A DNA stretch of 64,000 bases from Sternotherus odoratus (Eukaryota > Chordata > Testudines > Kinosternidae). Of the stretch, positions 1 to 12,385 are shown one piece after another (the stretch's first letter is position 1; each line of letters starts with the position of its first letter). The stretch is from positions 175,466,920-175,530,919 of the forward strand of contig JAVMKO010000002.1 of assembly GCA_032164245.1 (NCBI GenBank). Direction: 5' to 3'. The notes beneath the pieces are model-generated. The model did not search any database and was not told where the DNA came from. It worked only from the letters and a program-made list of their open reading frames with translations. A program made the translations under genes and the position numbers.

Positions 1-290
1 CACCCCACTTCCGGATGGGTCACCCCACCCCAGAAATCACCCTAATTGGTCAAACTGTCCTCTCAGGGCGGTCCTATTGGGACGAAACCCCTCCTGATTG
101 GTAGAGGACGGTGGGAGGAGTTCTTAGAGGGATCACATGACCCCCCCTAGCTTCCGGTCAGGTGGCACCTTGACCTGCCCCCCTGGGACGGAACTTCCGG
201 TGACAGGGGGTGTGGCATGGGGACAGGAGGCGGGGTTAGGGGCGGGGTTAGGGGCGGGATTAGGGTTTGATTGACGGTAGGGCCCTTATA
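1..290. promoter_or_regulatory. GC-rich, promoter-like block of unknown origin
   Basis: Contains three ETS-type CTTCCGG sites (8-14, 151-157, 194-200) and three ATTGG inverted CCAAT boxes (45-49, 76-80, 97-101). A CACATGA E-box-like site lies near 134, and a tandem GGGGCGGGGTTA array spans about 231-270. The density of these motifs is promoter-like, but no exon follows on either strand. It could be the edge of a CpG-island promoter left of the window or a repeat terminus. It borders a Helitron 150 bp to the right. Confidence 0.35.
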
Positions 291-450
291 CTACTACTGC
301 AGACTATATAGTAAAACTTGAGTTCTGCTTAGCTACACCTTAACCAATCATTTTACTGAAATTTAACTAACCAATCCTAACATATTGTAACATGATTATC
401 TAACCAATTATATCTCACCACCTTAATTAGTTCACACCCAGCAAAATCTA

Positions 451-1443
451 TCTATCTATATAAAAGTATAATGGTGTATGAGTATATGTATGCGTGTATG
501 TAGATTCCCTTACTCCTTCCACACCGTTTGAGCTAGAGACTTGAAATTTGGTACAGTTATAGGTCTTAGGGTCCTAATCAGGGTAAGAGTCAAAAAATTT
601 TCAAATCTCACCTCTGACTCCCCCCAGGGGTGAAATTATTTAAAGGCCAATCACATCAACTGGGCAGCTGCTGGTCTCTGTGACATAGTTATGATGTCAT
701 AATTCCCCCCTCCAACGGACCCTGCACTCGCTCAGCTCTCTCCCCCTCCCCCCTCCAACGGACCCCGCACTCGCTCAGCTCTCTTCCCCCTCCCCACCTC
801 TGATGGACCCGAGTTGGGTTTGGTCGGAGGGTAAGTGAGGTAGGAGTGTCGGGTTTGGTCAGGGGGTGAGGTGGGGATGTTGGGTTTGGTTGGGGGGGTA
901 AGTGAGCCGGGGGTGTTGGGTTTGGTCTGGGGGGGTGGGAAGGTGTCGGGGTGGGTGAGGGGTGAGGTGTGGGTGTTGGGGTTGGTCAGGGGGTGTTGGG
1001 GCTGGTGGGGGGTAAGGTGGGGGGGTTGGGTTTGGTTGGGGGGGTGAGGAGGGGTGTCGGGGTTGGTCAAGGGGTAAGTGAGGTGTGGGTGTCGGGTTTG
1101 TTTGTGGTGGAAGGTAGGGGTGTCGGGTTTGGTTGGGGGGGAAAGTGAGGTGGGTGTGTCAGGTTTGGTCTACGGGGGTGAAGTGTGGGTGTTGGTCAGG
1201 GGGTGTTGGGGTTGGTAGGGGGTGATGTGGAGGTGTTGGGTTTGGGTGGGGGGGGTGAAAATGTGAGTCGGGGTTGGTCGAGGGGTAAGTGAGGTGTGGG
1301 TGTCGGGTTTGGTCGGGGGGTGAGGTGGGGGTGTCAGGTTTGCTCTCTGCCCCCTCCCCCCTCCAACGGACCCCGCGCTCGCTCAGCTCTCTGCCCCCTC
1401 CCCACCTCCTACGGCCCCGAGCAACACCGGGTATTTTTGCTAG
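451..1443 (+). mobile_element. Helitron (subfamily A), with G-rich minisatellite
   Basis: Starts with TC (TCTATCTATATAAAAG) after A and ends with CTAG before T. The 3' end has the hairpin-type motif GAGCAACACCGGGTATTTTTG just before CTAG. No terminal inverted repeats are seen. The body from about 780 to 1345 is an irregular G-rich minisatellite built from GGTGTCGGGTTTGGT-like units. Open frames across it are low-complexity proline-rich or glycine-rich artefacts. It shares its 5' 200 bp with the elements at 9010, 10139 and 56514 but is more diverged. Confidence 0.8.
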
Positions 1444-2893
1444 TTCATTATACAGCAGACAGAAACAATCACAGTCAGAACCAGACAGAGATTATACAGA
1501 TAAACAATAGGGAAATGGGGACTACAGTGCTAGAAAAACAAAGAAATGAGGGTTTCACATCCCAGCTATTGATAAGTGAGTTCTTGTCAGACAGGCTGCT
1601 ATTAAACTAAGTTTCCTTTTACATCTTCTAGGCTCTTCCCTTTCTCTGGAGGTGACACATCGGATCACCTTTCTAACAGCTCCAAATTGCCTTATTTCAA
1701 TGTAACTAGTTTGGAATGTAAGGATGTGACCACATGCTTCCCAGCTTATGGCTGCCTCTGCTGCTTAGGCACAGATTTTAGCCCAAGAACAGGGCCTCAG
1801 ACTCTCACAGTAAGAGAAGGTCCATAAACAGACAGACTGTGGTTTTTGATTCTCTCTTTTATATCCCTAGAACTAGCTAAGTGATAAGAATACACCTAAA
1901 TTCTTAAGGCATAGGTCTTTACAGACAGGCCTGAATATCTACAGCCTAGCACACTAAAACAGTTCATATGAGTTAAGCTAGCCAGCCACTTGATGGCACA
2001 ATTGCCCTACTTAATGCTAAACCAGTTTTTCTTTTACTGAATAAATAACTTAAACAAATAACATGAACAGTCTCAATTTGAACTACTTCTCTTAAAAACA
2101 ATGTAATAAATGTAAGAGAAAAATCAACAAGGTACAGCAAGGAAGAAGCACCATTGTTTGAATTCATAAGCATAGAGCATTCCGCAAAACTTACTAATTT
2201 TAACAAATAAAAAACCTCAATGATTTGTGCAATAGACAAATGGCAGGATTCTGTTTCATTTACAACCGTGCAGCTTCATTAACTTCCAATGAGTAAGCAA
2301 AGTTGGAAACAAAGACAGGCGAGGGTTCAGTAGCAATACAGAAGTTTAACAGAATGAAATTTGGCATGTTTATTATCCTTAAAAAATATTAAAATTCATA
2401 AGCCCTAATTCCGCTATCATTGAAGTCAATGAGAATTTCACAGTTGAGTTTACTGGGACCACTATTTGGCTCCTCATGTTTCGAGGACATTATTTATTAT
2501 GCAATATACCACACAAACTATTTTATCTAGCTGCATAGATGCGGGAACTAGGAGGACTGGGGGGTACTTCTACAGTCTCTTGACTTGAAGTAGTTTCTAT
2601 CATATACAGGGTTTACAGTTTGGTTCAGTGGCTTTTAGTACCTCTACTATACAAATTGTTCCAGTGCCCCATCTTGCTGTGGTTCCTTTTTTTTTTTAAA
2701 GAAGCAAGAAAGATGTGAAGTCAGTTTTACAGATGATGTGTATGGAGGGTTTAGAATAAAGGCTACTACAATCTGGTGGGCTATTGTGTTATTGGGAATG
2801 GAAAATTCATCCCTGTGTAGCACAATGCCTACGCATCACAAATCTCACTTAAGATCTCAGGTTTAAATGTAACTAAGGAGGGGTGTTGTCCTT
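1444..2893. other. Intergenic, nothing recognised
   Basis: AT-rich single-copy-looking sequence. Short frames only, none with domain content. No RNA gene seen. Confidence 0.6.
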
Positions 2894-3190
2894 GGGCTGG
2901 TCTTCACTACCCACCAGATCGGTGGGTAGCGATCGATCTTTTGGCGATCCATTTCTCGCGTCTTATGAAGATGCGAGAAATTGATCGCCCGCGGCGCCCC
3001 CATTGACTCCGGAACTCCAGCTTGCTGGGAGGCGCAAGCTGGAGTTGACGGGGGAGTACGCCGCTGACTGCCGCCACCATGAGGACGGCAGGTAAGTCGG
3101 CTGCATATACGCAAACTTCAGCTACGTGATTCATGTAGCTGAAGTTGCGTATCTGCAGTCGATCCCCCCTCGGTAGTGAAGATCAGCCCC
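2894..3190. mobile_element. Miniature DNA element with nested palindromes
   Basis: GGGCTGGTCTTCACTA at the left and TAGTGAAGATCAGCCC at the right are inverse. The interior has two further hairpins, CAACTTCAGCTACGTGATTC paired with CATGTAGCTGAAGTTG, and CCAGCTTGC paired with GCAAGCTGG. CpG-rich and noncoding. The same family occurs at 18633, 30788 and 54043. Confidence 0.65.
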
Positions 3191-3751
3191 TTGTGTCGAA
3201 CCTCCGCACAAGAGTGAATTTTGCTGTCAGACCCTGCTTTTGGAAGTTGTATCTAATGTGTGTATTGCTGACTTCAGTAAGGTGCATGAGAACAGGTGTC
3301 TCCTCACACAAAACAAGGCACAGAAGTGGAGTCTAAGTGTTTATGACTTTAAATTGATTGGTTTTAAAATGTGTAAGGCACCTAGAATCCCAGTCAGGCC
3401 CTGTAAAAATGAAAGGAAATAAATAGAACCATGAAGTTGTAAAAACACAAAGCAACTATGGAGACTGAGAAAAACTCAAATTTACAGGTGGAAACAATGG
3501 CACATAGCCAGTTTAGAATCCGAGTCTCCCAAGCTGTAACAAAGCAGATTTTTAATAGGCATAATTCAGAAACAGATGAATAAACAGTAGTTATATGAAT
3601 ATCTGACCAATTCAAGTGTGGAGGAGGGATTCCTTGATGAGGAAAGGAGTGTTCACTTAAGATTTGAAACCACTAGATAGAACTGAAAAAGCCCATGTTA
3701 AATACTACCAAATACTCCTTCACAGATTCAAGGCCTCACTTGCAAGCCTTC

Positions 3752-4612
3752 CTGTGAGTCAGGCTGGGAGGAATGAAGGCTGGAGAAGGGGGAGGGGTGG
3801 ATTCTCAGAACATGTGACCATGTCACCTGGTACTGGAATCCATCTTAAACCTGGTGCTTTTCCATTTAGAAGGGGGTGTGGAGGAAGACCCAGAAAGAAA
3901 AAAGATTCCTGCCTTGTGCCAAAGCTATATAAGCAGGTGGAACAGAACAAAGAGGGCTGCAATCATGAGAAATGCTTTAGCTACCAGCTGAGCTGGAACA
4001 AGAACTGTACCAGGGGAAAGGATCGTGCCCAGACTAGGAGGGCACCCAGTCTGTAAAAGGAAGCTTATTGGAACATCTCTGAGGGTGAGATTTTATCTAT
4101 ATTCAGTCTTCTTACTGTATTAGGCTTAGACTTGCATGCTTTATTTTATTTTGCTTGGTAATTCACTTTGTTCTATTTGCCATTACTTGGAGCCAATCAT
4201 TTAAATCCTACTTTCTGTATTTAATAAAATCACTTTTTACTTCCTAACCCAGAGTATGTATTAATAGCAGGGGAAGCTGTGCATCTCTGTCTATCAGTGA
4301 TACAGAAGGCAAATAATTTATATAAGCTTTATACAGGTTAAAATGGATTTATTTGAGGCTTGGACCCCATTGGGAGTTGGGCATGTGAGTGTTACAGACA
4401 GGAACACTTCTTAAGCTGCATTCAATTAAGCCCACAGCTGTTAGGGGATGTGACTCAGATCTGGGTCTAGGTTTGCAGAAGGCTAGCGGGTCTGGCTCAA
4501 ACCAGGCAGGACACTGAAGTCCCAAACTGCCAGGGCAGGAAAGCAGGAGTAGTTGTCATCTTGGCACATCAGCTGGCAGCCCCAAAGGGGTTTCTGTGAT
4601 CCAACCCATCAC
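3752..4612 (+). mobile_element. LTR-like repeat (probable solo LTR)
   Basis: A TGT...ACA-bounded segment with a TATA box (GCTATATAAGC, about 3923-3933) and a poly(A) signal (AATAAAATC, about 4223). Between them lies a short leader-like region. I recognise the text as a widespread turtle repeat resembling an LTR. No gag, pol or env sequence adjoins it, and no clear target-site duplication is seen, so exact ends are uncertain. A 130-codon frame across 3664-4056 is fortuitous. Confidence 0.5.
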
Positions 4613-7600
4613 AGGTGTATTGGCTATACTTCATTATAGATTTTTCCCTGCAGGTTTACAATTTAGAAGCAGGCCCTATATTCAGTTCATAAAACAAGGC
4701 TCATCTTTAAAAGGCATAGAATCAATTAATTTATCTCTCTCGCTCAAAAAAATCAATTTCTTGCAATTTCCCTGCTCCACTGGTACAAATTGAACGTGAA
4801 GCGGAGAGTGCTGGCTAGTGGATGCTTACTCTAAAGTAGGAGGCTCCTCAGCTGGCATAGATCCAATGCATTGTAGAGGATGATGTTGCAGCGACACTGC
4901 GTCACTGTATAAATCATTGTGCTGATTTACAGTACTTGAACAATTGAGAAGATAATAGTTGATCTAGAATAAATATACTAATTTATCCTCAGGGCTTCGC
5001 TGATGCCACAAACGGCAACCGATTCCTTAGCGTGATTTAAATTGCATGTTTACTTACAGTCAGCTCTTTACAACGTATATATTTTGGGCCTGATTCACCC
5101 TGGCATTACTCCAGCTTTATAAATAGGGGTCAATCGAATTTGCGGCTGTGAAAATCACATCACGGACTGTGAAATTTGGTCTCCCCCATGAAATCTGGTC
5201 TTTGGCTGCCAGCTCTGAAGGCGAAGTGGAGCTCAGTGGTTGATGTCCAGACACCTAACTCTGAAGGCAACACTTCTGCCAGCAGTGGTGTGGAAGTAAG
5301 GGTGGCAGTGCCACTGCCCCCAATAGGCTTGTGACTTCCTTTTGGGTCAGGGCCCACCAATTTGAGAAATGCGGTTGAGAAGTCACACACTTCTGTGGCT
5401 TGGTCATGGCATAAACACAAAATTTCCCGTAAGTGTTACACAGCCACAAAATTTGCTACTTATGTTGTGACCTCAACCCATGAAAAATGTGGGAGTTCTC
5501 TGGAATTTAGGTAGACCCCAATTTATAAACGAAATTCACACTGATCTAGCACTGGAGTAACGCTGGTATGATCCTGCTCTTTAATCGTCAAGTGTTTATC
5601 TTTCTAAACGTTCACGGTTATTAACTATTCAGAGTTAAGGGTTTTCACTGACTCCATTCTCTACCTTGCCAGGGAAAATGAATTGCAGATTTTGTCCTTC
5701 CTACAGCTGGCTAAGAAATAAACCTACTGGCATATTTTACAAAACTCAAATATTGAGCAATATATTTGGGGCTCATCATCTCAGTGTGCCAGTACAATCT
5801 GTGAACACACTAATTATCCAGCAAATGAACATAGTATCCATAGTTACCTTATATGAGTTTTCCCCTAATATGGCTACACCATTCAGGCTCCTGTGCTGAA
5901 TGAAGCCCATTATAAATATTGGGTGAAATCCCGAGTTCATTGCAAGTCAATGAGAGATATGCCATTGACTTTAATTGGAGCTACGATAGCACCGTCTCTC
6001 TTTATTTATAATACAAAGTGTTAGATGACTTTAGGACATGCACCTCATTAATACAAAAGTGTTGCATTCTCAAAAACAAAGATTAGGCCTGGATCCACCA
6101 ACTGATGGCACAGACTGGACACTCCTCTGCACCCAATTGCAGGAGTGGGGCTTTAAAATGAGAAACACTTTTGTCAGCAATCAGTTTGTGAAAAGGATTC
6201 TATTTCTGAGAAGTTTCATCACAAGACCAGAAATTTCACCTGCGATCTTGAATTCTATCATGTCCCTATATCAAGTAATTCAAGAAAGCAGATGCCGTGG
6301 TCTGATGGCTTATTGTAGTGAATCAATGTCCAAAGATGGACTATGGGCCTCACCCTTTAAAATGTGGACATGAAAAGGAAATATACTTGGCATCTGCCCA
6401 AATCCCACTTTTTTCCTGTGAGTTTATAATTTAGAATCAGATCCTATATTCAGTTCATAAAATGCAGTCATTGGGATTACACACCCACTCTAGCTCCCCA
6501 GGAGTACATGCGAGAGCAATTTTTGACAGGTATACCCATGGCATCCATGTTTGGAAATTGGGTCCAATTCATTTAAAACATGAAGATGAAGGCTCAATTT
6601 AATATACAAATCAGGCTAAAAATACTTTTCCAGGATACGTTCAGCTTGTGCACTAATTTTGGACTCGTAGCTTCATCCTTTGTCATAAAATTTCCTCTCC
6701 CTATTTGTCAAATGGAGTTTAAATGAACAAATAAATCCCTAAGTAAAACAGTCACCAAGAAATTAAATACAATTAAAAATCTTTTCCCATCTCATCATAT
6801 CCAGTTTAGTATTATACATTATGAAATAAACAGTACACTGAGGAGTCCTCCACTATACTGCATTGACATGTCATTCACCGAATCTTTACTCTTTTCAAAA
6901 CACGGAATTAAAATTAGTCCAGTTTCAATTGTCCATCATCCTGTCACTTTAAAACAAACTATATTAATTTTGGAAAATGTATCCAATTCATGTTCTCTTT
7001 GTCTGATGAGGGAATTATACCACCTTAATTGCTTTGTATCTGAATGCCTCTTTGTTTAACACTACTGTAAGCAGTACTATGTTTTCAATAGTTTATAGAA
7101 CTCCTGAGCTGGAGTCTTATGTTTAATATTAAAGTAGCTTTTACCCTGTAATCTGATGATTACACAGAGTAAAATGTTGTACAATGGATTAAACTTTCTT
7201 GTACTTATACTTTTCTCTGCCAGAATGGATCTTTTTTTAATAAACCCTCAGTCAGCAACTAAAGGCCCAACACTTCCTCCCAATTACACACGTGCAATTG
7301 CTTTCACCTCTGAATTTTATGAGAGAAGGATTTGCTCCTTACAATTCCATTTCAATAAGCAAAATGCTACTTCTACACTACAATAGTTCAAGCAATGTTG
7401 CTGAAGCCCTGGAAAAAAAAAATCACTTTTCTATGACCTTGGACAACATATACGCAGTTCTGGTTTCTATTGTGTCTGGCCCAAGGTTTCTACATGGAAA
7501 AACTAAACTGTTTTTTCCAAGTCTGCTCAGTGCATGTTAGTTATGGCCTGCAGCCATACCATCCTGGATTGTGACCTCCCCAGATCTTAATGGGGTTAGT

Positions 7601-8102
7601 CCGGTTTAACACCACAGTAAGAAGCCACCAAAAAACCCCATCATTCAGTAGGAAGTGATGTTAGTGTAGGTGGCATTCTTCCCTTGAGTCAGTACTATTA
7701 TACAAAATGTCCCACTAGCAGAGCAGTAGGGGACACTGCTGATGAGATAAAAAGCTATGGCCCTTACCACTTACGCTCATTAAAGTGTCCATATCAGTTT
7801 TCTCAACATCAAAGTTAAGCCCATTGTACTCCCTACATTGCACTATGTGGAATTACATTCTAGCTACTTAAATTCCATCTGCAGTTTTAACTGGATAAGC
7901 AATTCTTCATATCATCCTGTCCTGAAATATTGTGCAGTGTTAGTATGCATAAACAGTTGCTGCAGTCCCACAACATATAAACATCTACATTTGAGTAGGG
8001 GTGAAATTTCTGTTAAAATAAACCAAACCAAACAAAAAGCCCCCGACACAGGTATTATATCCAGGCATAACTCATCTGAAGACAACAGTGTTGCTATATA
8101 GA
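4613..8102. other. Intergenic, only short repeat tags
   Basis: Two diverged copies of a 55-bp tag occur at 4638-4692 and 6409-6465 (CCTATATTCAGTTCATAAAA in both). A GGCCTGATTCACCCTGGCAT tag lies near 5090. No exon-like sequence is recognisable in any frame. Confidence 0.5.
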
Positions 8103-8234
8103 GCAGTGGTATCCAACCTGTTGTCTGCAGACCCCTGTGGGTCCGAAGACTATATCTAAAATTTCCAAATGGGTCTATACCTCCATTTGAAATTGTTTAG
8201 AGGTCTGCAAATGAAAAAAGGTTGTAAACCACAG
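8103..8234. mobile_element. Small hAT-like miniature element
   Basis: CAGTGGTATCCAACCTG at the left and AAGGTTGTAAACCAC at the right are inverse copies of the common CAGTGGTnnnCAACCT terminus. It is 130 bp and noncoding. Target-site duplication is unclear. Confidence 0.55.
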
Positions 8235-9009
8235 CTAGGTTAACAGTGTCACAGAGAGCAGAATTTGTCTTATAATTTGTAGAAGTGATTTGGGTTCCTT
8301 TGGGCCGAGAACTTGCTATATAACATGTTTTTTTAATGTAACACACACACACGAGTTTGCTTGTATAAAAACTGAGCAAGACATAGACAAGTCAAATAAA
8401 AATAGTTAAGATAATGTCCTTTTGATTGTAAAGTTTGATTTGTTAAGTCTCCCATTGTATATGCAGATTCCCCATTTAAATTTAAGCACAGATAGGGGAG
8501 AAAGTAGACTTTTTCAGGCCTTGTCTACACTAGAAAGTTTTGGCGCTTTGGTGCATGCTGATATGATGCAACCAAAAGTTGCACTAAAAAGTACAGACAA
8601 ATTCAAGTTAGGAATAAGTGTCCATAGTCCATTTTTAGCATTGACTGTGATTAACCATGGGAACAATCTGCTAAGGGAAATAGTGGATTCCCCATCTTTT
8701 GAGGTCTTCAGATCAGGACTGAATGCCTTTCTGGAAGATGTGCATTGGTCAGACACAAGCTATTGGGCCCGTGTTATACATGTCAGACTGGAAATAGATG
8801 AGCTAATGCTCCCCTCTAGCCTTAAACATCCATGGGAAATTTACCAGAGGATGGTTTATACCAGCATAATTATATGTTAAATAAAATATAAATAAAATCA
8901 ACCTCCCTACCCTCCCAAACCAGCAAAGTTATAGTGCCATAATTTTTCTTGTGTGGTCCATGCCTAAGCAAGCCGGTTTACCCTCTGGAAATGTAGGAAT
9001 ATTTATTTA
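8235..9009. other. Intergenic, unrecognised
   Basis: A 152-codon plus-strand frame (8422-8880) has no recognisable domain and no splice or promoter context, and I treat it as chance. The CCTTGTCTACACTAGAAAGT piece near 8519 is a common repeat tag. Confidence 0.5.
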
Positions 9010-9705
9010 TCTATATATATAAAAGTCAAGTGGTGTATGTATGTATGTATGACAGCGAACTCCTCCCGCACCGTTTGAGCCAGAGACTTGAAATTTGGTA
9101 CAGTGAGGGGTCTTGGGGTCTAGATGCTGGTAAGGGTCGAAAAATTTTCGGATCTCACCTCTGACGCCCCCCAGGGGTGAAAGTCTTTCAGGGCCAATCA
9201 CATCGGCTGGGCGGTTAGGTGGCGATGATGTCATAATACCCCCTCCAACAGACACCGCACTCGCTCAGCTCACCCCTCCCTCCTCCAACGGAACCCCGGA
9301 GATCCCTCAGTTCTCTGCCCCTCCCAACGGAACCCCGGACTCCATCAGCTCTGCCCCTTCTCCCCCCACCTGCGAAGGTCCCCGGAATCCCTCGGCTCTG
9401 GGACCCCTCCCCCCCTGCGACGGATCCGAGTTGGGTTTGGTGGGACGGTAAGTGAGGTGGGGGTGTCGGGTTCGGTTGGGGGGTGAGGTGGGGGTGTTGG
9501 GTTTGCTTGGGGGGGTCAGGTGGGGGTGTCGGGTTTGGTCGGGGGGTAAGTGAGCCGGGGGGTGTTGGGGTTGGTCAGGGGGGGTGGGAAGGTGTCGGGG
9601 TGGGTGAGGGGTGAGGTGTGGGTGTTGGGGTTGGTCAGGGGGTGTCAGCTGTCTGCCCCCTCCCCACCTCCGACTGACCCGAGCAACGCCGGGCACTTAT
9701 GCTAG
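9010..9705 (+). mobile_element. Helitron (subfamily A), intact ends
   Basis: The 5' end TCTATATATATAAAAGTC follows A. The 3' end is GCAACGCCGGGCACTTATGCTAG followed by T. The 5' domain includes a (GTAT)n run and the shared block CCGTTTGAGCCAGAGACTTG. The middle is a G-rich minisatellite. It has no coding capacity, so it is nonautonomous and would need Rep/helicase in trans. An inverted, nearly identical partner starts 433 bp to the right. Confidence 0.88.
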
Positions 9706-10138
9706 TATATATATGTATATATATACTAGCATATATATATAATGGAAATATGTAGAAAATGTTTCTCTGTAATAGTGTAAAGTTTTCGAGCATGTTTGGA
9801 ATTGCAAAAATTGCTCTGAGGATAAATCACAGAATTTTCCTGAGCACATGAGAAAACTTCACTTATGCAGCCCTTCCCAACTGAGTCTCAATACAAACAA
9901 GGTAATTTCTGTTCAGCAACAATAAAAACAAATCTGTAGGATTTTACTTGTCTGCTTGCCATTTTTATTGAAATTACATCTGTAGCAGCTAAATATTTGT
10001 AAAGCTGCAATTTTGCTACTATTACTTTTTATTATTTGTATCAGGTCAGGAACTAGACACTATCCACATATGCAAGGATAAGCAGTGCCTGGCTTTTTCC
10101 ATCTTCCTAAATGAGCTGCAAATATAATTTAGAATAAA

Positions 10139-11209
10139 CTAGCATAAGTGCCCGGCGCTGCTCGGGTCAGTCGGCGGTGGGGAGGGGACAGACAGCTGAC
10201 ACCCCCTGACCAACCCCAACACCCCCCGGCTCACCCCTCACCCACCCCGACACCTTCCCACCCCCCCAGACCAAACCCGACACCCCCACCTGACCCCCCG
10301 ACCAAACCCGACACCCCCACCTGACCCCCCAACCAAACCCGACACCCCCACCTCACCCCCTGAGCAAACCCGACACCCCCACCTCACCCACCGACCGAAC
10401 AGTGTATTTAATAATCTGTGTGCTACACAGTGCACCGTGAGCCGGGGGGGGTGTCGGGTTTGGTCTGGGGGGGGGTGGGAAGGTGTCGGGGTGGGTGTTG
10501 CGGTTGGTCAGGGGGTGTTGCGGTTGGTGGGGGGAGTGAGGTGGCGGTGTCGGGTTTGCTCAGGGGGTAAGTGAGCCGGGGGGGGGGTGTCGGGTTTGGT
10601 CTGGGCACCCACCCCAACACCTTCCCCCCCCAGACCAAACCCAACACCCACACCTCACCCCTCAACCACCCTGACACCTTCCCACCCCCCCCAGACCAAC
10701 CCCGACACCCCCCGGCTCACTTACCCCCCGACCGAACCCGACACCCCCACCTCACTTACCGTCCCACCAAACCCAACTCGGATCCGTCGCAGGGGGGGAG
10801 GGGTCCCAGAGCTGAGGGATTCCGGGGACCTTCGCAGGTGGGGGGGGGGGGCAGAGCTGATGGAGTCCGGGGTTCCGTTGGGAGGGGCAGAGAACTGAGG
10901 GATCTCCGGGGTTCCGTTGGAGGAGGGAGGGGTGAGCTGAGCGAGTGCGGTGTCTGTTGGGGGGGGGGGGGGTATTATGACATCTTCACCACCTAACCGC
11001 CCAGCCGATGTGATTGGCCCTGAAAGACTTTCACCCCTGGGGGGCGTCAGAGGTGAGATCCGAAAATTTTTCGACCCTTACCAGCATCTAGACCCCAAGA
11101 CCCCTCACTGTACCAAATTTCAAGTCTCTGGCTCAAACGGTGCGGGAGGAGTTCGCTGTCATACATACATACATACATACATACACCACTTGACTTTTAT
11201 ATATATAGA
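10139..11209 (-). mobile_element. Helitron (subfamily A), inverted partner with internal inversion
   Basis: Read on the minus strand it starts TCTATATATATAAAAGTC at 11209 and ends GCCGGGCACTTATGCTAG at 10139. The 5' portion, about 10780-11209, matches 9010-9440 almost base for base, apart from longer C runs. The interior differs. From about 10436 to 10610 the minisatellite runs in the opposite orientation, beside a short unrelated segment (10400-10435). Confidence 0.85.
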
Positions 11210-12299
11210 TAAAACTTCTTAAAGTGATACATAGAGCATTCCTGACAGATGCAAAACCAGACCCTAATCAGTGTAATCCAGTGCACTCTTTCTGGGCCTT
11301 GTCTCCACTAGAGATCTGTCCTGATTTTAGCTGTTAGAGGCCAGCCATAAATAAAAGTGAATTGGTGTAATCCCTTACAATGGACACAATCAAAGCCACT
11401 ATTTGCACCAGTGGGACTTACCCTTGCTGAAAATGACCAACTGTCTCACTGATTGCTGAAATAAGGACAGATCTCCAGTGCAGGCAAGACCTGACTTGTG
11501 AGAGGGGTGAGCTACATGCACAGCTGGCTACCGATGGCTGGAATTGGAGCAAATAACATTTGGTCTCATTTTGATGTGTAATGTTTTTGGCTGGAGGTGG
11601 GCCTGTGGAGTTGTATTTCAGATTACCCATTGGGACCTTGGTCTTTCTACAGAAACATAATTACACTTCAAAGATATTCCCAATAAGGCAGATGATCACT
11701 GTACTTTCACCGGATGAAATGACACTGGCACCTCTGGGGGGCAAAATGATGCATGTTACGAGAAAAACATGCAAGATAAAGAGCTGTCTAGCTTATAGGA
11801 GAACACTATGGGCCAAACCCTGCCTTCAGCTATGCATGTGTAATTCCCTTTGAAGTTAGAGAGATGTGTACATGCCTATTAGCAGAACATGGTCTCTTGT
11901 TCGAGATGTCATTGTGCTGAATTTACTTATTTCTTCAAATGGACAGGATTTGGCCCTTTAAGTAGACTTTCTGAAATGCAAGTCCTCTGCCGCCCTTTCC
12001 CACTATTTTCATGCTCAAAGTGAAACAAAAAGTGGAAACATCTGGGTTAAGATTTGTATTTAGGATGGCACTGCCTCACCTTGCAAGGGCCTCCACACTT
12101 TGGTCCCAAGTTAATTACTTTATGAAATCTCAGTGTTTTGGACTGCAGAGAGTCTTCTCAGCCCCATGTAGCAGGCCCTTAGATTTGTGTTTCATGGGAG
12201 CACTATCACCACTGGTTGTTTTTTTTTTTTCTTTTTCTCACCTGTTCGTTTCTCAGTACAGTGTCACTAATATAACCTACAGTTTTTTGGACTCTACTG

Positions 12300-12385
12300 T
12301 AGAATACTGTTCTATAAAGAGTGAAGTGCTTTGGGATTCTGGATGATGAAAGGTGCTATATAAAGGTGAAATATTATATTGGTTT
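12300..12385 (+). mobile_element. CR1/L3-type LINE 3' end (ancient fragment)
   Basis: AGTGCTTTGGGATTCTGGAT and GATGAAAGGTGCTATATAAA match the conserved 3' terminus of L3/CR1 LINEs (GCTTTGGGATCC, GGATGAAAGGCGCTATATAA). The upstream part cannot be aligned by eye. Confidence 0.5.

Noticed and set aside
732..1070. Pro/Thr/His-rich frame on the minus strand, with similar frames at 9307-9696, 10571-10996 and 56469-56945
   Set aside because: Translation of the Helitron minisatellite, with no start context or domain.
3664..4056. 130-codon basic protein
   Set aside because: It runs across the TATA region of an LTR-like repeat and has no recognisable domain.
8422..8880. 152-codon plus-strand frame
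   Set aside because: No domain, no splice or promoter context, and part of it matches a common repeat tag.
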